Source: an uncultured Fretibacterium sp. (lineage in GTDB: Bacteria > Synergistota > Synergistia > Synergistales > Aminobacteriaceae). From it: a DNA stretch of 19,899 bases. Where the stretch lies: positions 1 to 19,899 of the forward strand of contig CALAUZ010000050.1 in NCBI GenBank assembly GCA_937892105.1, read 5' to 3'. Below the pieces are notes generated by a model. It saw only the letters and a list, made by a program, of their open reading frames with translations. It did not search any database and was not told the DNA's origin. The position numbers and the translations under genes are program-made. Below, one piece after another: positions 8,301-14,133 of the stretch. How positions within the stretch are numbered: position 1 is the stretch's first letter; each line of letters starts with the position of its first letter.

Positions 8301-8671
8301 GCTTTGTGCCCTTCATCACGTGAATTATTAGGGCCGGGCGTATCAACCAATACAAGCGAAATATCCTTTGAAGATACAAAAGGAATTTTTCCCTCAACGT
8401 CAATTTCAAATACTTCTTTATTCTCATTGAGCCTCTGCATGACTTCATACGTTAATGTCGGTACTTCTTCAATGATATTGCCATTTTTGTCATAAGCGAC
8501 AGCTCTGAAATCTTCGAGATCGCAGTTTTTAATTTTAGTAATGATTGCGGTACAAGCCTCCTGCTTTGAGGGCATGAGTTTACGAGCCAAAAGAGCGTTA
8601 ATCAGGGTAGATTTTCCTGCGCTCATTGTTGCGATAATGTATACATAAAATTTATTGTCATTCAAATTCAT
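5366..8671 (-). CDS. Tandem-G-domain bacterial dynamin-like protein
   Basis: A 1101-residue dynamin-superfamily GTPase. G domain 1: G1 TMSAGKST (15-22), G3 DTPG (110-113), G4 NKLAD (179-183). An intermodule region (about 338-470) resembles the N-terminal domain of single dynamin-family proteins. G domain 2 repeats all motifs about 466 residues later (G1 near 481-488). A long coiled-coil stalk follows (about 790-960), then an aromatic patch WWNPFTWFDDSGWW (984-997) that may be a membrane-insertion paddle, then a terminal coiled coil. Dynamins use GTP to bend, fuse or tether membranes; two-headed forms such as DynA are known. The ATG overlaps the previous dynamin's TGA and has AGGAG 7 bases upstream. 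The two G domains share a long identical DNA tract, and a strong internal start lies at 7660. The pairing with a second dynamin gene recalls bacterial dynamins that work as heteromers. Confidence 0.88.
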   Translation of the reverse strand: MNLNDNKFYVYIIATMSAGKSTLINALLARKLMPSKQEACTAIITKIKNCDLEDFRAVAYDKNGNIIEEVPTLTYEVMQRLNENKEVFEIDVEGKIPFVSSKDISLVLVDTPGPNNSRDEGHKAATYRMIDQSSKTLVLYILNASQFAVNDDNALLSDVAASMSVGGKQSKDRFIFVVNKLADFRMGEDNVESTLKKVRDYLEKHGIHDPNIFPASALTALNIRTILSGVDLKSFDPDSDDDTYEAVGKIRKFNRNAGLHLETFATLTPSLQREIRETLERAKKEKDAKTEALVHSGIISIEAVIKAHVEEEILPAQNHEENPNLQPVKDYHRGDKNMIEVFIKYNPYKLETEVKINNEHVKDNSPFREIAGKEKRLQEWIENLPAMLREECNDRDYHVVFHGITPDFEDLQFIAENAKKDGFNITCEHIPATETEDKEPVIRQIFEDIQKGPFDELRQPDLISSFESASSDNFPVNVIATMSAGKSTLINALLARKLMPSKQEACTAIITKIKNCDLEDFRAVAYDKNGNIIEEVPTLTYEVMQRLNENKEVFEIDVEGKIPFVSSKDISLVLVDTPGPNNSRDEGHKAATYRMIDQSSKTLVLYILNASQFAVNDDNALLSDVAASMSVGGKQSKDRFIFVVNKLADFRMGEDNVESTLKKVRDYLEKHGIHDPNIFPASALTALNIRTILSGVDLKSFDPDSADDDTYEAVGKIRKLNRNSGLHLERYATMTPSLQREIDGTLERARSEKDSKTEALVHTGIIPIEAAIRIYVEKYARTAKIKNIVNTFRKKLESTEALEKLKKEIVSGQERSQEIQKKIDVINKKLHDGREARKFQEEVSRIDYTQDTEAMSKSIRREIQDEITNRLELSRVKVEKTQAESFCDGLARFAETLQAKFVVKLEKGISEHVQKTARAYLEAYKQKLANLIEDLKVGDIELSPLEIMEGTLDFYDFEELIRDFTEKERVQTGRHWKENEDKHWWNPFTWFDDSGWWVNDYKDVEYVMGEVLAQKFFSRLEDGFEVNIEAAKNYAVQQAKVVNDAFEKKFKELDEALQKKLNELSAYSKDQSDTEQAIRESEDRLRWLEEIRKRVDAILEI
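6561..7237 (-). repeat. Direct repeat, copy encoding G domain 2
   Basis: A 677-bp stretch identical by eye to 7959-8635, offset by 1398 bp. It covers G1 through G4 and on towards the end of the G domain. Near-identity continues about 45 bp further left (to about 6514) with one 3-bp insertion and then breaks down into diverged homologous sequence. Confidence 0.93.
7658..7674 (-). promoter_or_regulatory. Strong internal ribosome binding site and ATG within the large dynamin
   Basis: GAGGTGAT (7667-7674, minus strand) lies 6 bases before an in-frame ATG at 7660-7658 (residue 338). Translation from here gives a 764-residue dynamin that begins MIEVFIKYNPYKLE, like a complete single-G-domain family member. 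In the long form the same bases are read through as HRGDKN. This is probably the ancestral start. Confidence 0.6.
7959..8635 (-). repeat. Direct repeat, copy encoding G domain 1
   Basis: Partner of the copy at 6561-7237. The identity ends sharply inside the codons just before TMSAGKS. Outside the tract the two copies differ at both silent and changed sites. Confidence 0.93.
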
Positions 8672-10035
8672 TCGTTATCTCCTAAAATTTTTTCAAATCC
8701 AAGAAGGCCACTGTTTATAAGCAACTGGTAACAGTCAGAAGCTAAAGGATTTTTCCTTTCAAGAAATCTCTTAGGAATAGCAAATCTCTGCATTCTGTCA
8801 GTTTCCGTTAATCCTGTTGAGTAAATTGAAAGGTCATACTCAGTTCTAAGGAATTTACGGCGCAGAAAATCAAACTCATCAGCCTCATCTGAATTAAATT
8901 CAGTCCTGAAAATGCACTTTTTCGCCAACATAGCAGTATAAGCTGAAATTGGGAGTATTATAGGATTCTTGAAGCCGATTTGCTCAAGGTCATTCCGCAA
9001 TTTCATAACCGCGTCTGGAATTGAATCATCTTTTGCACTGTAACGATCCAGCTTATTCAACACGAAAATAATTTTACTGTCTGGAACGTGCTGGAATATG
9101 TACTCAAGGTGATTTTTATCGTCATTTGTTCCGGTATATTCGCCGTTTACGATGTAAATCAAGTAATCCCATGCTTCATGCTCAATAGTTCTGCGCGTTA
9201 TGTTCAAGTGTTCGGAGTTTAACGAAAAATTAACTCCCGGAGTATCAATCAAACACCAGCGGAAATTATCTGAAAGGAAAGAACGGAAATATGTCCAGAC
9301 CCGCACTTTATCGCTGTTTCCGTCGTAAGCCATTAACTGCTCTTCGGTAGCATTCATGTTGAGACTATCTTCCCATTTTGCCGTGAAGCCGTCTTCGTAA
9401 GGCTTGTTATAAATGAAATGAATTTTTCCAGTACAAGCCTCACTTTGAGTTTGAGTTATTTTCTTTCCGATAAGGGCGTTAATGAGCGTTGATTTTCCTG
9501 CACTCATTGAAGCGGTGAATAAAATTCTACGTAACGGTTTTCGCTCAAAGATTTTTTCTGCGTCCAAACATTCAAGCTGATGTTTGATGTAGCGTATTCC
9601 CCTGAAAGGTTCAGAACGTTTCCCTGCGTAAAGATAATCAAACAGCCTGTAAAAAAGTTTATGGTATCTTTTCACTGACAGACTGCAAAAATCATCTAAA
9701 ATTATTTGAGCCTTGTCGGGGTCGGAATATGCCAGCATAAAAAGACAATCCATGAGCAAACAAGCTCTATAACATCTGTAATGGGCAGTCAAAAAATCAA
9801 ATCTTGTTCCTAAAAACGAGCGGACAATCTCAATAGCTTTATCATCGCCGCAATACGAGTACGGATTACGCGAAGATAATTTTGCTTCGTAAACTTTGAA
9901 GGCCTCACGTGCCTGAATGCTGCCCTCTCCGTACTTTCTCAAGAAATATTCCAGAGCGAACAGATAATCAACCTTGAAAGAGCTGAACAGAGGGTGTTTT
10001 GCGACTGCATGACGTGCAAGCGGTAATGTCATCAT
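8668..10035 (-). CDS. Dynamin-like GTPase with N-terminal helical domain
   Basis: A 455-residue protein. Residues 1-165 are helical and Tyr/Phe/Leu-rich and of unknown fold. The G domain follows: G1 ASMSAGKST (175-183), a switch I Thr in EACTGKI (200-206), G3 DTPG (264-267), G4 NKLD (327-330). The protein ends soon after the G domain and has no coiled-coil stalk or membrane paddle, so it probably depends on a partner. Its G1 region closely resembles that of the next gene (SAGKSTLINAL, EAC.), which it overlaps by ATGA, so the two likely form a heteromeric GTPase pair. The start is one of two consecutive ATGs, with GGAGG 9 bases ahead, overlapping the glycosylase stop. A cytoplasmic, membrane-associated role is inferred. 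Confidence 0.83.
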   Translation of the reverse strand: MMTLPLARHAVAKHPLFSSFKVDYLFALEYFLRKYGEGSIQAREAFKVYEAKLSSRNPYSYCGDDKAIEIVRSFLGTRFDFLTAHYRCYRACLLMDCLFMLAYSDPDKAQIILDDFCSLSVKRYHKLFYRLFDYLYAGKRSEPFRGIRYIKHQLECLDAEKIFERKPLRRILFTASMSAGKSTLINALIGKKITQTQSEACTGKIHFIYNKPYEDGFTAKWEDSLNMNATEEQLMAYDGNSDKVRVWTYFRSFLSDNFRWCLIDTPGVNFSLNSEHLNITRRTIEHEAWDYLIYIVNGEYTGTNDDKNHLEYIFQHVPDSKIIFVLNKLDRYSAKDDSIPDAVMKLRNDLEQIGFKNPIILPISAYTAMLAKKCIFRTEFNSDEADEFDFLRRKFLRTEYDLSIYSTGLTETDRMQRFAIPKRFLERKNPLASDCYQLLINSGLLGFEKILGDNE

Positions 10036-10760
10036 TCTGAAAGCCTCCAGTCGATTAGTGTACTGCCTTTTTCTGCGAGAAAATCATTTGCTCCCGAAAA
10101 TGGTTTATGTTCTTCATCGCAAAAATTTACGTATCCTTCTCTAGAGGAGTCGTAACATTTTCGTTGAGATGGGTGATATGATTTAATATATTTGTCTTCA
10201 CATATTAGTGAACTTTTATCGCCTGCCTTTGTCCCCCATAGCAAGAAAAATACTGGTGGATTTTTAGCGTTGAGCTTTCTGATTACTATATCTGTAAAGG
10301 TATCCCATCCAATATTTTCGTGAGAACATGCCTCTGTTCCAACAGTAAGAAACACATTTAATAATAGAACTCCTTGAGAAGCCCAAGATTCTAAACAACC
10401 ATTATTCTGCGGAATTGAATGACCTACATCATTCGAGAGCACTTCAGAAATCTTACTAAGGGAACGTGTTAATGGCTTTCCAGCACATATGGAAAAACTG
10501 AGACCGCAAGCATTGGCATCATGATAAGGCTCTTGTCCCATAATTACAACTTTGGTATTGGCAAATGTTGTAAAGCTAAAGGCTTTGAAAATATCTCGCC
10601 TACAACGTGGATAAACTGGCTCTTCATCAGCCCTTCTGTATTTGCTCAATATGTTATCGTTGAGTTCTTGGAGCTTTGCCGAATTTGCTTCAAATTCTGA
10701 CTTTAATACTTTTGCCCAGTCGTTATTGACGTATTTCTCGAACAGCGGAAAACTCATCAT
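10032..10760 (-). CDS. Family-1 uracil-DNA glycosylase homologue with altered catalytic residue
   Basis: A 242-residue protein, close to the ~230 of Ung. Family-1 motifs are in order: MGQEPYH (74-80), GLSFSI (86-91), LLLNVFLTV (132-140, with the uracil-contact Asn at N135), a GWDTFTD helix and SYHPSQ (194-199, with H196 as the leaving-group His). Ung flips uracil from DNA and cleaves the glycosidic bond using the Asp of GQDPYH. Here that Asp is Glu (E77), and the Leu-loop HPSPLS has become HPSQRK. Uracil-pocket residues Y79, F89 and N135 are kept, so it may bind uracil or a modified base but cleave slowly or differently. ATG overlaps the preceding stop, with GGAGG 6 bases upstream. A housekeeping ung seems unlikely given its place in an accessory operon. 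Confidence 0.85.
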   Translation of the reverse strand: MMSFPLFEKYVNNDWAKVLKSEFEANSAKLQELNDNILSKYRRADEEPVYPRCRRDIFKAFSFTTFANTKVVIMGQEPYHDANACGLSFSICAGKPLTRSLSKISEVLSNDVGHSIPQNNGCLESWASQGVLLLNVFLTVGTEACSHENIGWDTFTDIVIRKLNAKNPPVFFLLWGTKAGDKSSLICEDKYIKSYHPSQRKCYDSSREGYVNFCDEEHKPFSGANDFLAEKGSTLIDWRLSE

Positions 10761-11599
10761 CGTGCCTCCATGTAGTAGAAGTAAGGGATGCCCCAGCCAA
10801 AAGGTTTATATCTGAAATTGACATCGATACCGTTAAATATAATTCCCGTGCATGTTCCGTCATTGTCAGTTTCAAATTTGACCGCGCTATCATGATTTTC
10901 AGGGGAAGCTATCATCAATTTGTTATCACCGTCGCGAGCATAAACATAGAAAATTAAAAATTTCTTTCCTGAAGGCTGTATACTGCGCCACTGTTTCTGT
11001 TCCTGTTTACACTCAAATTTTTTCACATACCTCTTCAATTTTTTTAATATTCCCTCATTAGGCCAGCTACAAGATTGTTGAGGTTTGAGAAGTTCGCGAA
11101 GAAGCGGAGTATTCCTATAACACTTAAGTGTTCCGCTGTGTCCGTAAAGCGCGATAGCAGGCAGAGGAGATACCGCTTTAAAACGATTGAACAAGTTTAC
11201 GGAATTCAGCTCTATCAACGGCAGATAATTCAACATCATGTCATCGAGCCTGTCGTAAATGTAAGTCAAGTCATCGGGGTGTGCAATAATGTCTTGAACA
11301 AGTGCCTCGTATCCTCTGAAGTATTCTTGAATGACTTTTGCACTGCCTGATTGTAAAGCCTCGTCAAGTTTTGCGTGTAATTTTTCAGGATTGAAATCAA
11401 CTCTAAATTTATTTCCGCCGTCAAAGTAATTGAAAAGTGAAAAATCGACTTCAACGTAAGCAGGGTCAGTTTCCTCATTTCCCTGAAAAGTTTTGATGAT
11501 TTCACTCAAAATTTCTCGTGCATTTATTGCCTGAGTTCGTACATCTTCAATCGTTCTGACTTGCTCGCCGCCGAAATTAAGATTAAACTTTAACTTCAC
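10757..11599 (-). CDS. Unknown protein opening the dynamin/glycosylase operon
   Basis: A 280-residue protein not recognised as a known family. It starts at GTG, supported by AAGGAGG 8 bases upstream. The N-terminus (FNLNFGGEQVRTIEDVRT) resembles short N-terminal segments I associate with other accessory proteins of gut bacteria, but I cannot name the family. Residues 20-140 are mostly helical and acidic. The C-terminal half (about 145-280) is beta-rich and ends aromatic (GWGIPYFYYMEAR). There is no signal peptide, membrane helix or nucleotide-binding motif. It is first after the promoter and overlaps the glycosylase gene by ATGA, so it is an integral part of the system. Sensor, adaptor or regulator are all possible. 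Confidence 0.7.
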   Translation of the reverse strand: MKLKFNLNFGGEQVRTIEDVRTQAINAREILSEIIKTFQGNEETDPAYVEVDFSLFNYFDGGNKFRVDFNPEKLHAKLDEALQSGSAKVIQEYFRGYEALVQDIIAHPDDLTYIYDRLDDMMLNYLPLIELNSVNLFNRFKAVSPLPAIALYGHSGTLKCYRNTPLLRELLKPQQSCSWPNEGILKKLKRYVKKFECKQEQKQWRSIQPSGKKFLIFYVYARDGDNKLMIASPENHDSAVKFETDNDGTCTGIIFNGIDVNFRYKPFGWGIPYFYYMEAR

Positions 11600-11641
11600 T
11601 GTTTCTTTCCTCCTTCGCTACTAAATTTACTCTTTTGGGGT

Positions 11642-11670
11642 AGTATAGCAAAGTACTACGTATACTTTAA
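11642..11670 (-). promoter_or_regulatory. Promoter of the dynamin/glycosylase operon
   Basis: On the minus strand, a -10 TATACT (11647-11642) lies 17 bp after a weak -35 TTAAAG (11670-11665). The 5' leader would be about 36 nt before the GTG at 11599. It is the only promoter-like sequence seen ahead of a run of about ten coupled genes. Confidence 0.5.
11650..11668. promoter_or_regulatory. Inverted repeat between -35 and -10 (operator candidate)
   Basis: Arms AAAGTA (11650-11655) and TACTTT (11663-11668) flank 7 bases and fall between and over the promoter elements. A repressor bound here would block the operon. Arms are short, so chance occurrence in AT-rich DNA cannot be ruled out. Confidence 0.35.
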
Positions 11671-11684
11671 GGGTGTTTTACTTT
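11663..11684 (-). promoter_or_regulatory. Shared promoter motif, copy 1
   Basis: Plus-strand form TACTTTAA-N5-TTTTACTTT, overlapping the -35 of the dynamin operon. The same motif, 19 of 22 positions alike, lies at 12664-12685 over the -35 of the DUF3990 operon. On the coding strand it is a direct repeat of AAAGTA with a 16-bp period. Confidence 0.45.
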
Positions 11685-11701
11685 TCGCAAAAAAAAGATT
11701 T

Positions 11702-12151
11702 TCATAAAATTTCCCCCTCAAGGTAGCATTCCCTTATATAATCGTGCGGCTGATAAAAGAAGTCCGAATTGAAATTGGAAATGCTGTCGCTGATCCATGA
11801 GCCATAAACTTCATTGAGTTTTATGATAATTTTGTCTTTTTCTGAAACACCTTCTGTAACGTCCTGAACGAGTCGAGCATAAACTTTTCCGATGTCCCAG
11901 TAGCTTGGAACTGAGTATCTGCAAGCCGTAACGTTATCAAAATTTCCAGTGCTTAACTTGCAGGATTCAATATATTCTTCAGCAACTCTTGAAATCGGTT
12001 CACAGTGAAGTACGTCAGAATAATCGTATATGTGCCGTAAAGTTTTATCTCCCAACGAAGAAACGACTTTATATCTGCTTAGTTTTTGTTGCCGCCCGAT
12101 AAATTCAATCAGACTGCAAAGGAAAAATAAATTATTGTCATTTTTAGTCAT
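11702..12151 (-). CDS. Partner of the DUF3990 protein, putative antitoxin
   Basis: A 149-residue cytoplasmic protein. The N-terminal half (LFFLCSLIEFIGRQQKLSRYKVVSSLG, then LRHIYDYSDVLHCEPISRVAEEYIE) is a helical bundle resembling the DUF3791-type small proteins found beside DUF3990 genes. The C-terminal half holds YSVPSYWDIGKVYARLV and a helical tail. The start overlaps the DUF3990 gene by 8 bp and has a GGGGTG site, so the two are translated together. The antitoxin role is inferred from this pairing. It could instead be a regulator or substrate. After its stop, the next operon's promoter begins within about 30 bp, with no clear terminator between. Confidence 0.6.
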   Translation of the reverse strand: MTKNDNNLFFLCSLIEFIGRQQKLSRYKVVSSLGDKTLRHIYDYSDVLHCEPISRVAEEYIESCKLSTGNFDNVTACRYSVPSYWDIGKVYARLVQDVTEGVSEKDKIIIKLNEVYGSWISDSISNFNSDFFYQPHDYIRECYLEGEIL

Positions 12152-12620
12152 TGTGATTCACCCCATATCCTCTTAAAAATTTCAATGTTGCGAGCGCACG
12201 CGCAGTATGAAAACTTATCTGATGAGTTGGCCTCTTGAATTTTGCAAGCTCCCAGAATGCGGCTCGTGAAATCTCACCGTCAATGAACCCCTGAATATAA
12301 TTAAATATTGCGTCATTCGCCATAGGGCCTTCAACGATGTCGTAATCGTGAGACTTTCCACTCCTGCATGAGACAATAAAATCAAGCCATTCTTCGGTCA
12401 TAGCAGGGAAAACAAGTAATCTGAGATTTTCTAGCGGAGTATAAGAATATTCGCTTACTACGCCTGTTCTCCCGTATCTAGTAGCCCAACGTTCGGCCTG
12501 TTCTTTGAAATAAGTGCAGTAAAAACCGAAATAAAAATCTTTATTATATTTTGCTGTCCGTATTTCAGGAAATTTCACTGTTTCTTTGCCGCCGTGATAA
12601 ATAATTCGATTTTCTGCCAT
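12144..12620 (-). CDS. DUF3990 protein, ADP-ribosyltransferase-like putative toxin
   Basis: A 158-residue protein with the DUF3990 layout: IIYHGGKE (6-13), KDFYFGFYCT (27-36, the family's 'DFGKGFY.T' motif), EQAERWA (40-46), MTEEWLDFIVSCR (74-86), HDYDIVEGPMAND (91-103), and a closing THQISFHT. The spaced H9, Y/F near 30-34 and E97 look like the H-Y-E arrangement of ADP-ribosyltransferases, so NAD-dependent modification of a target is plausible. Length is typical. It has its own promoter with a perfect TATAAT, and AGGAGGG before the ATG, and it overlaps its partner gene. A toxin role is inferred. The target is unknown. Confidence 0.75.
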   Translation of the reverse strand: MAENRIIYHGGKETVKFPEIRTAKYNKDFYFGFYCTYFKEQAERWATRYGRTGVVSEYSYTPLENLRLLVFPAMTEEWLDFIVSCRSGKSHDYDIVEGPMANDAIFNYIQGFIDGEISRAAFWELAKFKRPTHQISFHTARALATLKFLRGYGVNHND

Positions 12621-12643
12621 TTCGCCCTCCTTAATCTGTTAAA

Positions 12644-12671
12644 ATTATAACAAAATATAACGCTACTTTAA
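12644..12671 (-). promoter_or_regulatory. Promoter of the DUF3990 operon
   Basis: On the minus strand, TATAAT (12649-12644) lies 16 bp after TTAAAG (12671-12666). The leader is about 18 nt to the ATG at 12620. Confidence 0.6.
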
Positions 12672-12685
12672 TAGTATTTTACTTT
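12664..12685 (-). promoter_or_regulatory. Shared promoter motif, copy 2
   Basis: Second copy of the TACTTTAA-N5-TTTTACTTT motif (plus-strand form), at the same place relative to the -35 as the copy at 11663-11684. This suggests both operons answer to one regulator. Confidence 0.45.
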
Positions 12686-12689
12686 GAAT

Positions 12690-12787
12690 TTAGAAATTTA
12701 GCTATGAAAAAATTTTTACCTTCGAGAATAATCATTGAGAAAATAATTTGCATATAAAAAATATATTATATATATTATTTTCTTAAC
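12690..12787. other. Very AT-rich divergent intergenic segment
   Basis: Between the divergent DUF3990 and parA promoters, it holds A/T tracts, the palindrome AAAAATTTTT (12708-12717) and an alternating TA run near 12755-12778. No gene or clear iteron is seen. It could hold a partition site (parS) or be bent promoter DNA; neither is shown. Confidence 0.4.
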
Positions 12788-12816
12788 TTTACAGGACAAA
12801 AAAATAAATATATAAT
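12788..12816 (+). promoter_or_regulatory. Promoter of the parA operon
   Basis: -35 TTTACA (12788-12793, 5 of 6 consensus), a 17-bp spacer, and -10 TATAAT (12811-12816, perfect). Predicted transcription start is near 12823. Confidence 0.75.
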
Positions 12817-12819
12817 AAA

Positions 12820-12846
12820 CATAAATTATTGGAAAAATAATTTATG
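12820..12846 (+). promoter_or_regulatory. Perfect 11-bp inverted repeat over the parA transcription start
   Basis: CATAAATTATT (12820-12830) and its exact complement (12836-12846) flank the 5-base loop GGAAA. It covers the predicted transcription start and ends 10 bases before the parA ATG. Partition operons are commonly autorepressed by ParA or the RHH partner, so this is a good operator candidate. It could also fold in the leader RNA near the ribosome site. Confidence 0.6.
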
Positions 12847-12856
12847 GAGAAAAAGA

Positions 12857-13642
12857 ATGTTAAAAATAGCAGTAACGAATCAGAAGGGCGGGGTAGGAAA
12901 GACGACAACAAGCCTTTGTTTGGCGCAGGAATTGAAAAGTCGAGGCTTCAAAGTTCTTTTGATAGATACGGATGCGCAGTGCAATAGCACGAAATTTTAT
13001 GAGGCGCGGACGGAAGGAACAGCGACATTGCTGGATATACTTTGCGGGGACGAGCCAGCGATGAGTTGTGTTCAACATACAGCCAAAGGCGACATAATTG
13101 CTTCGGATAAACAGCTCTCGGACGCGGAGAATATGGTGAAAGTAGATGAGCGTCGATTTACGCACCTGAAACGTTCGCTAAAATCACTTGAAGGCAAATA
13201 CGACTACATAATTTTTGATACGCCGCCGTCAATCGGAGTGGCATTGAAAAATGTTCTAGCAGCAATAGATTACGTGATAATTCCCGTAGAAGAATCTGGC
13301 TGGTCATTGGACGGGCTAATGGATTTAGCCGAAGCCCTTGACCTTGCGCGAGATAACAACGAAAACTTACAAGTCATGGGAATACTAACGATAAAGGCGA
13401 AAGAGCGAACGCGCAAATCGAAACGCATGAGCGAATTTGCTTCAAGCCTAGCAAAAAAGTTAGAGACGAAATGCTTCAGGACAAAAATCCGAGAAAGCGT
13501 AGCATGTGCGGAAGCTCTGACGGAATATTATGTGCCGTTAAGTGAATATGCGCCAGAAAGTACGACAGCGCAGGACTATAAAAATTTAGTGGAGGAAATA
13601 TTGGAGGAACTATCAAATGGCCAGAGGAGTTTACACAAATAA
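12857..13642 (+). CDS. parA: ParA-family partition ATPase
   Basis: A 261-residue ParA/MinD-type ATPase that moves plasmid or element copies using the nucleoid as a matrix. The deviant Walker A KGGVGKTT (10-17) has the signature Lys K10. Also seen are Walker A' LLIDTDAQCNST (36-47) and Walker B DYIIFDTPPS. Length is that of the short (type Ib-like) ParAs, with no N-terminal HTH. GGAGA lies ahead of the ATG at 12857. The stop overlaps the next gene (RHH) by 26 bp, a compact two-gene par arrangement. Its presence indicates an element with active segregation, such as a plasmid or an ICE with a stabilised circular form. Confidence 0.93.
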   Translation: MLKIAVTNQKGGVGKTTTSLCLAQELKSRGFKVLLIDTDAQCNSTKFYEARTEGTATLLDILCGDEPAMSCVQHTAKGDIIASDKQLSDAENMVKVDERRFTHLKRSLKSLEGKYDYIIFDTPPSIGVALKNVLAAIDYVIIPVEESGWSLDGLMDLAEALDLARDNNENLQVMGILTIKAKERTRKSKRMSEFASSLAKKLETKCFRTKIRESVACAEALTEYYVPLSEYAPESTTAQDYKNLVEEILEELSNGQRSLHK

Positions 13643-13919
13643 AGCGGCGCAAAGTGTAGCAGAATTTCGCGGAGAAGCTGAACCTGCTCCTGTAGTTGCT
13701 GAAAAGGGCAAAAGCGGCAGACCTTCAAAAGGAGAAGTTCATAAAATTTCCCTTTCGATACCCGTAGAATTATATGAGGGAGTAGAATTTGGTTCATATT
13801 TTTTCAGAGGAAATATAACGGCGTACATAAACAATTTGATCCGTCGGGACTTAGAGAGGAATCTTGACAAGTACCGAGAATTTAAGAAAATGATGGAAGA
13901 ATTTAACAAAGATTTATAA
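13617..13919 (+). CDS. Ribbon-helix-helix partition partner of ParA
   Basis: A 100-residue protein. A flexible charged N-terminus (1-40) with a GRPSKGE segment precedes a CopG/RHH fold: strand HKISLSIPV (42-50), helix ELYEGVEFGSYFF (51-63), and helix NITAYINNLIRRDLERNL (66-83). RHH partners of short ParAs bind the centromere and repress the par promoter, and the disordered N-terminus of such proteins usually contacts ParA. It starts inside the parA 3' end with GGAGG 9 bases upstream. It is a functional ParB analogue rather than a ParB-family protein. It could bind the inverted repeat upstream of parA. Confidence 0.8.
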   Translation: MARGVYTNKAAQSVAEFRGEAEPAPVVAEKGKSGRPSKGEVHKISLSIPVELYEGVEFGSYFFRGNITAYINNLIRRDLERNLDKYREFKKMMEEFNKDL

Positions 13920-13935
13920 ATACAGGAGGAAAATG

Positions 13936-14133
13936 ATGGCGACATCGAGTATTTTTCATAACGTAATTCTTAATGATCCGAAACAGGTTGAGGCGTTTGT
14001 GAGTGCGTTAGAAGCGTCCGAAGCTGATCCGTATGTTAGACCTGAATTTTCATTGGCAGACGTGTTGACAGATAAAGGTGAAATATTGAGGTTACACGAA
14101 CTGCGAATGAAGAATAGAGACATGAGTAAATGA
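13936..14133 (+). CDS. 65-residue putative antitoxin paired with GNAT
   Basis: A small acidic protein, MATSSIFHNVILNDP followed by a helix (QVEAFVSALEASE) and a short basic tail. Small 'ATSSIF...DP..AEAF..AL' proteins recur directly before GNAT genes of this type, so it is likely the antitoxin. Two ATGs are possible. The second (13936) is chosen because it lies 6 bases after AGGAGG, whereas the first (13933) is only 3 bases away. There is no RHH DNA-binding fold, unlike the usual partners of TacT-type toxins. The stop overlaps the GNAT start as ATGA. Confidence 0.65.
   Translation: MATSSIFHNVILNDPKQVEAFVSALEASEADPYVRPEFSLADVLTDKGEILRLHELRMKNRDMSK

Noticed and set aside
11675..11704. T-rich run after the DUF3990 partner gene as an intrinsic terminator
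   Set aside because: A T tract is present on the minus strand but no GC-rich stem precedes it.
12690..12787. Replication origin with iterons
   Set aside because: AT-rich with short chance repeats, but no regular iterons, DnaA boxes or adjacent rep gene were seen.
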